Source: Bacillota bacterium
GTDB lineage: Bacteria; Bacillota; Clostridia; DSM-8532
Reading direction: 5' to 3'
Length of the DNA stretch: 14,096 bases
NCBI GenBank assembly: GCA_023426765.1
Contig: JAEZBW010000576.1
Location: 1 to 14,096 of the forward strand
Shown: in pieces, positions 12,158 to 14,096 of the stretch
How the letters are laid out: every line of letters begins with the position of its first letter
Numbering within the stretch: position 1 is the stretch's first letter
Notes under the pieces: generated by a model
Told to the model about the DNA's origin: nothing
The model's input: the letters and a program-made list of their open reading frames with translations, nothing else
The model's database searches: none
Translations under genes and position numbers: made by a program

Positions 12158-14096
12158 TCAATCCGCAAAGCCGCCGCCGCTGCCGCTGTCGCTGCCGCCG
12201 CCGGAACTGGAGAACCCTCCGCCTCCGCCGCCGCCGTCTGACGAGCTTGATGCTGATGTGCTCACATGGTACGCCTCTTTTTGGATATCGTTTATTGACG
12301 TAAATACTTTATCGTCAAAATGTCCGTCCATCAGCATACAGGAGAAATACGTGCCATCCTCGATTTGCTGCAGGTTGGGATAGTGCAGCGCAAGGTCGCG
12401 GATGAGCTTTTCACCTTTTCCCAGCGCTACGGCATATACAAGGTATTCCTTCCAGACGGAAATATCGGGCACATCCTTTTCGTCAAAGGTTGTAAAGTCA
12501 TCAATGAAATGTCCGAACGCCTGCCAGAGCGCCAAACTGTCTTCATCCTTCTGGGATAACAGCCTGAAAACGCTCCCCAGGCCTGTTGCAAATAAAAGGA
12601 TTAACCCCCATACAAAACCAATTACAAGACCAATAAGCTTAGGCGCCATAGGAATTATGTAGCCAAAGTCTAAGCCGCTCAAAAGTATGCCTATAATAAA
12701 GTAACCGACCAGCGATGATATGAGCAAAGTAGCCTTCTTCTTACGTTTAGCAGGAGCTATCAGCGTTGCTTCTATTTGCTGGTCGAGTTGTTCGTCTAAG
12801 CTTGCTGCAAAAAGACCCCGTTTTTTTACAGACCATTCGGCATGCTTCCGGATATAGGACTGAAAGCTCCTGATGGTGATCGAGGGAGCCTCGTCTCTTG
12901 CGCCGTCGATCATATCGAGGATAATCTCTTCATGGTTCAGAAGCGGTGAGCCGCTCTCCTTTGGAATCAGGAAGATATTCCTGCCTTCACGACGCATTTG
13001 AAGATGACCTTTTAAAGTCATATCCATCAGCGTGGCGGTGAACTGGTTGCCTGCGTTTTTGCCTTCATAAAATCCTGCCAGACATCCGGCAAGAGCGGGT
13101 GGGCGGCGGTCGGGCAGTGAGCGGTAATACTCCGGAGAAACAGTGGGCTTCAGGCGCATTCCCTCCCTCTTTTTCTTGTTTTTACGCGTATTTATAGAAC
13201 TCATAACAAACACGAACGGAATCGCTCCGAATATGGAGATGAACAATACGGTACTGCTTACAGCTTCGTTGATGAAACCAAAGATAGCATACGCTGCATC
13301 ATCCATCCATGCCCGGATGGGATGGTCCTTTCGCCACTGCTCATATATTAGCGCTTCCTCCGCCCAACGCCGATCGCGTTCCTCGCGTTCGGCGCGTTCG
13401 ATGTTTGCCCTGTCCGCCAGCTCCTGTTCCTGGCCCAGGATGTTGTCAAGAACACTTTCGCGGATCACTTTCCCCCCCGTAAACAGTCCGGGAGGCATCA
13501 CAATGCGAATATCCACAGGATTGCTATCCGGGACAGAGCTTACCAAAAGACTGGCCGTATTGGCGCTTTCTTTATGGAACACACCGTCCAGCGGACCGTG
13601 CGCCCATATGCGGAAATCCTCCTCACGCATTTCCATCCCTCCGAGAACCGTAACGCGTGCCGTCAGTGTATTGACGGTTGATATTTCATTTTTGCTTGTC
13701 AAATTCCAAAAAAACTCTGCCGCGTCGTTATACAGGTTCACGGCATTTTCCACATGGTAGGATATGGAGAAGGTGCGCGGCCTATTTTTGCTGCGGTGGT
13801 ACATGGTAACCACCGCGCCCTCATCGTTGTATTCAACGGCAAATCTTCCGTCGGGACGTCCGTCGTTATCAGGTCTGTCCAGTCTTTTCCATTCCTCCCC
13901 GTCCACGGTTACGAACCAGCCGTCCATGGCACGCTCCGGGGGATATATGTATATGCGTCCGTAGCGGGTGTATTCCTGGCTGCCGTAAAAAGAAACCGTA
14001 TGCGTCTCGGAAAAATCGGCGCTGCCGTCTGGGTTTACGGTAATCTGAAAGTCAACCTTGTCCTCGTATGCGGCGGCATAGACGGTGAGCGGCGAC
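12158..14096 (-). CDS. DUF2207 domain membrane protein, 5' end outside the window
   Basis: The frame is open to the right edge (about 645 residues visible); the ATG at 13927 is internal. At the edge, SPLTVYAAAYEDKVDF looks like the end of a signal peptide. The extracytoplasmic N-terminal domain follows (DFQITVNPDGSADFSETH through a beta-rich region), then a charged helix (ERAEREERDRRWAEEA), a membrane segment (about 277-299 from the edge), the cytoplasmic PPALAGCLAGFYEGK...ATLMDMTLKGHL part, two more membrane segments (about 455-475 and 485-506), the WKEYLVYAVALGKGEKLIRDL part, and a Gly/Ser-rich tail. This is the full DUF2207 order. The family is widespread, often near lemA, and without a settled function. 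The minus-strand terminator at 12051-12077 closes it. Confidence 0.9.
   Translation of the reverse strand, partial: SPLTVYAAAYEDKVDFQITVNPDGSADFSETHTVSFYGSQEYTRYGRIYIYPPERAMDGWFVTVDGEEWKRLDRPDNDGRPDGRFAVEYNDEGAVVTMYHRSKNRPRTFSISYHVENAVNLYNDAAEFFWNLTSKNEISTVNTLTARVTVLGGMEMREEDFRIWAHGPLDGVFHKESANTASLLVSSVPDSNPVDIRIVMPPGLFTGGKVIRESVLDNILGQEQELADRANIERAEREERDRRWAEEALIYEQWRKDHPIRAWMDDAAYAIFGFINEAVSSTVLFISIFGAIPFVFVMSSINTRKNKKKREGMRLKPTVSPEYYRSLPDRRPPALAGCLAGFYEGKNAGNQFTATLMDMTLKGHLQMRREGRNIFLIPKESGSPLLNHEEIILDMIDGARDEAPSITIRSFQSYIRKHAEWSVKKRGLFAASLDEQLDQQIEATLIAPAKRKKKATLLISSLVGYFIIGILLSGLDFGYIIPMAPKLIGLVIGFVWGLILLFATGLGSVFRLLSQKDEDSLALWQAFGHFIDDFTTFDEKDVPDISVWKEYLVYAVALGKGEKLIRDLALHYPNLQQIEDGTYFSCMLMDGHFDDKVFTSINDIQKEAYHVSTSASSSSDGGGGGGGFSSSGGGSDSGSGGGFAD

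Noticed and set aside
12168..12260. GC-rich trinucleotide-like stretch considered as a repeat array
   Set aside because: It simply encodes the Gly/Ser-rich tail that is normal for DUF2207 proteins.
13143..13760. 205-residue plus-strand open frame
   Set aside because: Antisense to the DUF2207 gene; Ser/Arg-rich shadow composition.
1..14096. CRISPR array, tRNA, rRNA, toxin-antitoxin pair, defence or biosynthetic cluster
   Set aside because: I looked for regularly spaced repeats, RNA-gene signatures and diagnostic domains on both strands and found none.

Overview
The window looks like a chromosomal segment of a Firmicutes (class Clostridia) bacterium. The grounds are strong AGGAGG-type ribosome-binding sites, sigma-A-like promoters, some GTG starts, an S-layer homology (SLH) protein, a 7TMR-DISM sensor kinase with an OmpR-type regulator, a LexA-like palindrome of the Bacillus type, and DUF2207/DUF3137 envelope proteins. 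I recognise most genes only by family. Several are uncharacterised membrane or exported proteins.

Layout. 1-461 (-) is the N-terminal part of an IS91-family transposase running off the left edge; a LexA-box-like palindrome lies on its probable promoter. 702-1707 (+) is a two-gene unit: a six-helix membrane protein and an overlapping small winged-helix regulator. 1715-2818 (-) is an SLH surface protein. 2866-3201 (-) is a start-less remnant, the tail of a larger exported protein, and it abuts and overlaps the 3' end of a DUF3137 membrane protein (3155-4297, -). I read that overlap as a deletion or recombination junction. 4375-4611 (-) is a small DUF2442 protein.

4887-7684 holds a two-component system in convergent arrangement: a 7TMR-DISM histidine kinase (+) and an OmpR-family response regulator (-), with a perfect 16-bp stem-loop between their 3' ends and another perfect 16-bp inverted repeat in front of the kinase. 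Upstream of the regulator, a 24-bp palindrome lies in the divergent space before a four-gene (+) unit (7861-11977). That unit encodes a 61-aa two-helix membrane protein, a lipoprotein with a duplicated beta-rich domain, a four-helix membrane protein, and an 826-aa membrane-anchored exported protein with three divergent tandem repeats. It ends at a clear bidirectional terminator (12051-12077). The last gene, running off the right edge (-), is a DUF2207 membrane protein with a Gly/Ser-rich tail.

Working together (inference): the window is dominated by envelope functions. The two-component system plausibly senses an envelope signal and controls itself and the neighbouring four-gene unit through the shared intergenic palindrome. 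DUF3137 and DUF2207 proteins often occur with LemA in other genomes, but no lemA is visible here. The four-gene unit is the best candidate for an undescribed system. No CRISPR array, tRNA, rRNA, defence system or secondary-metabolite cluster is visible.
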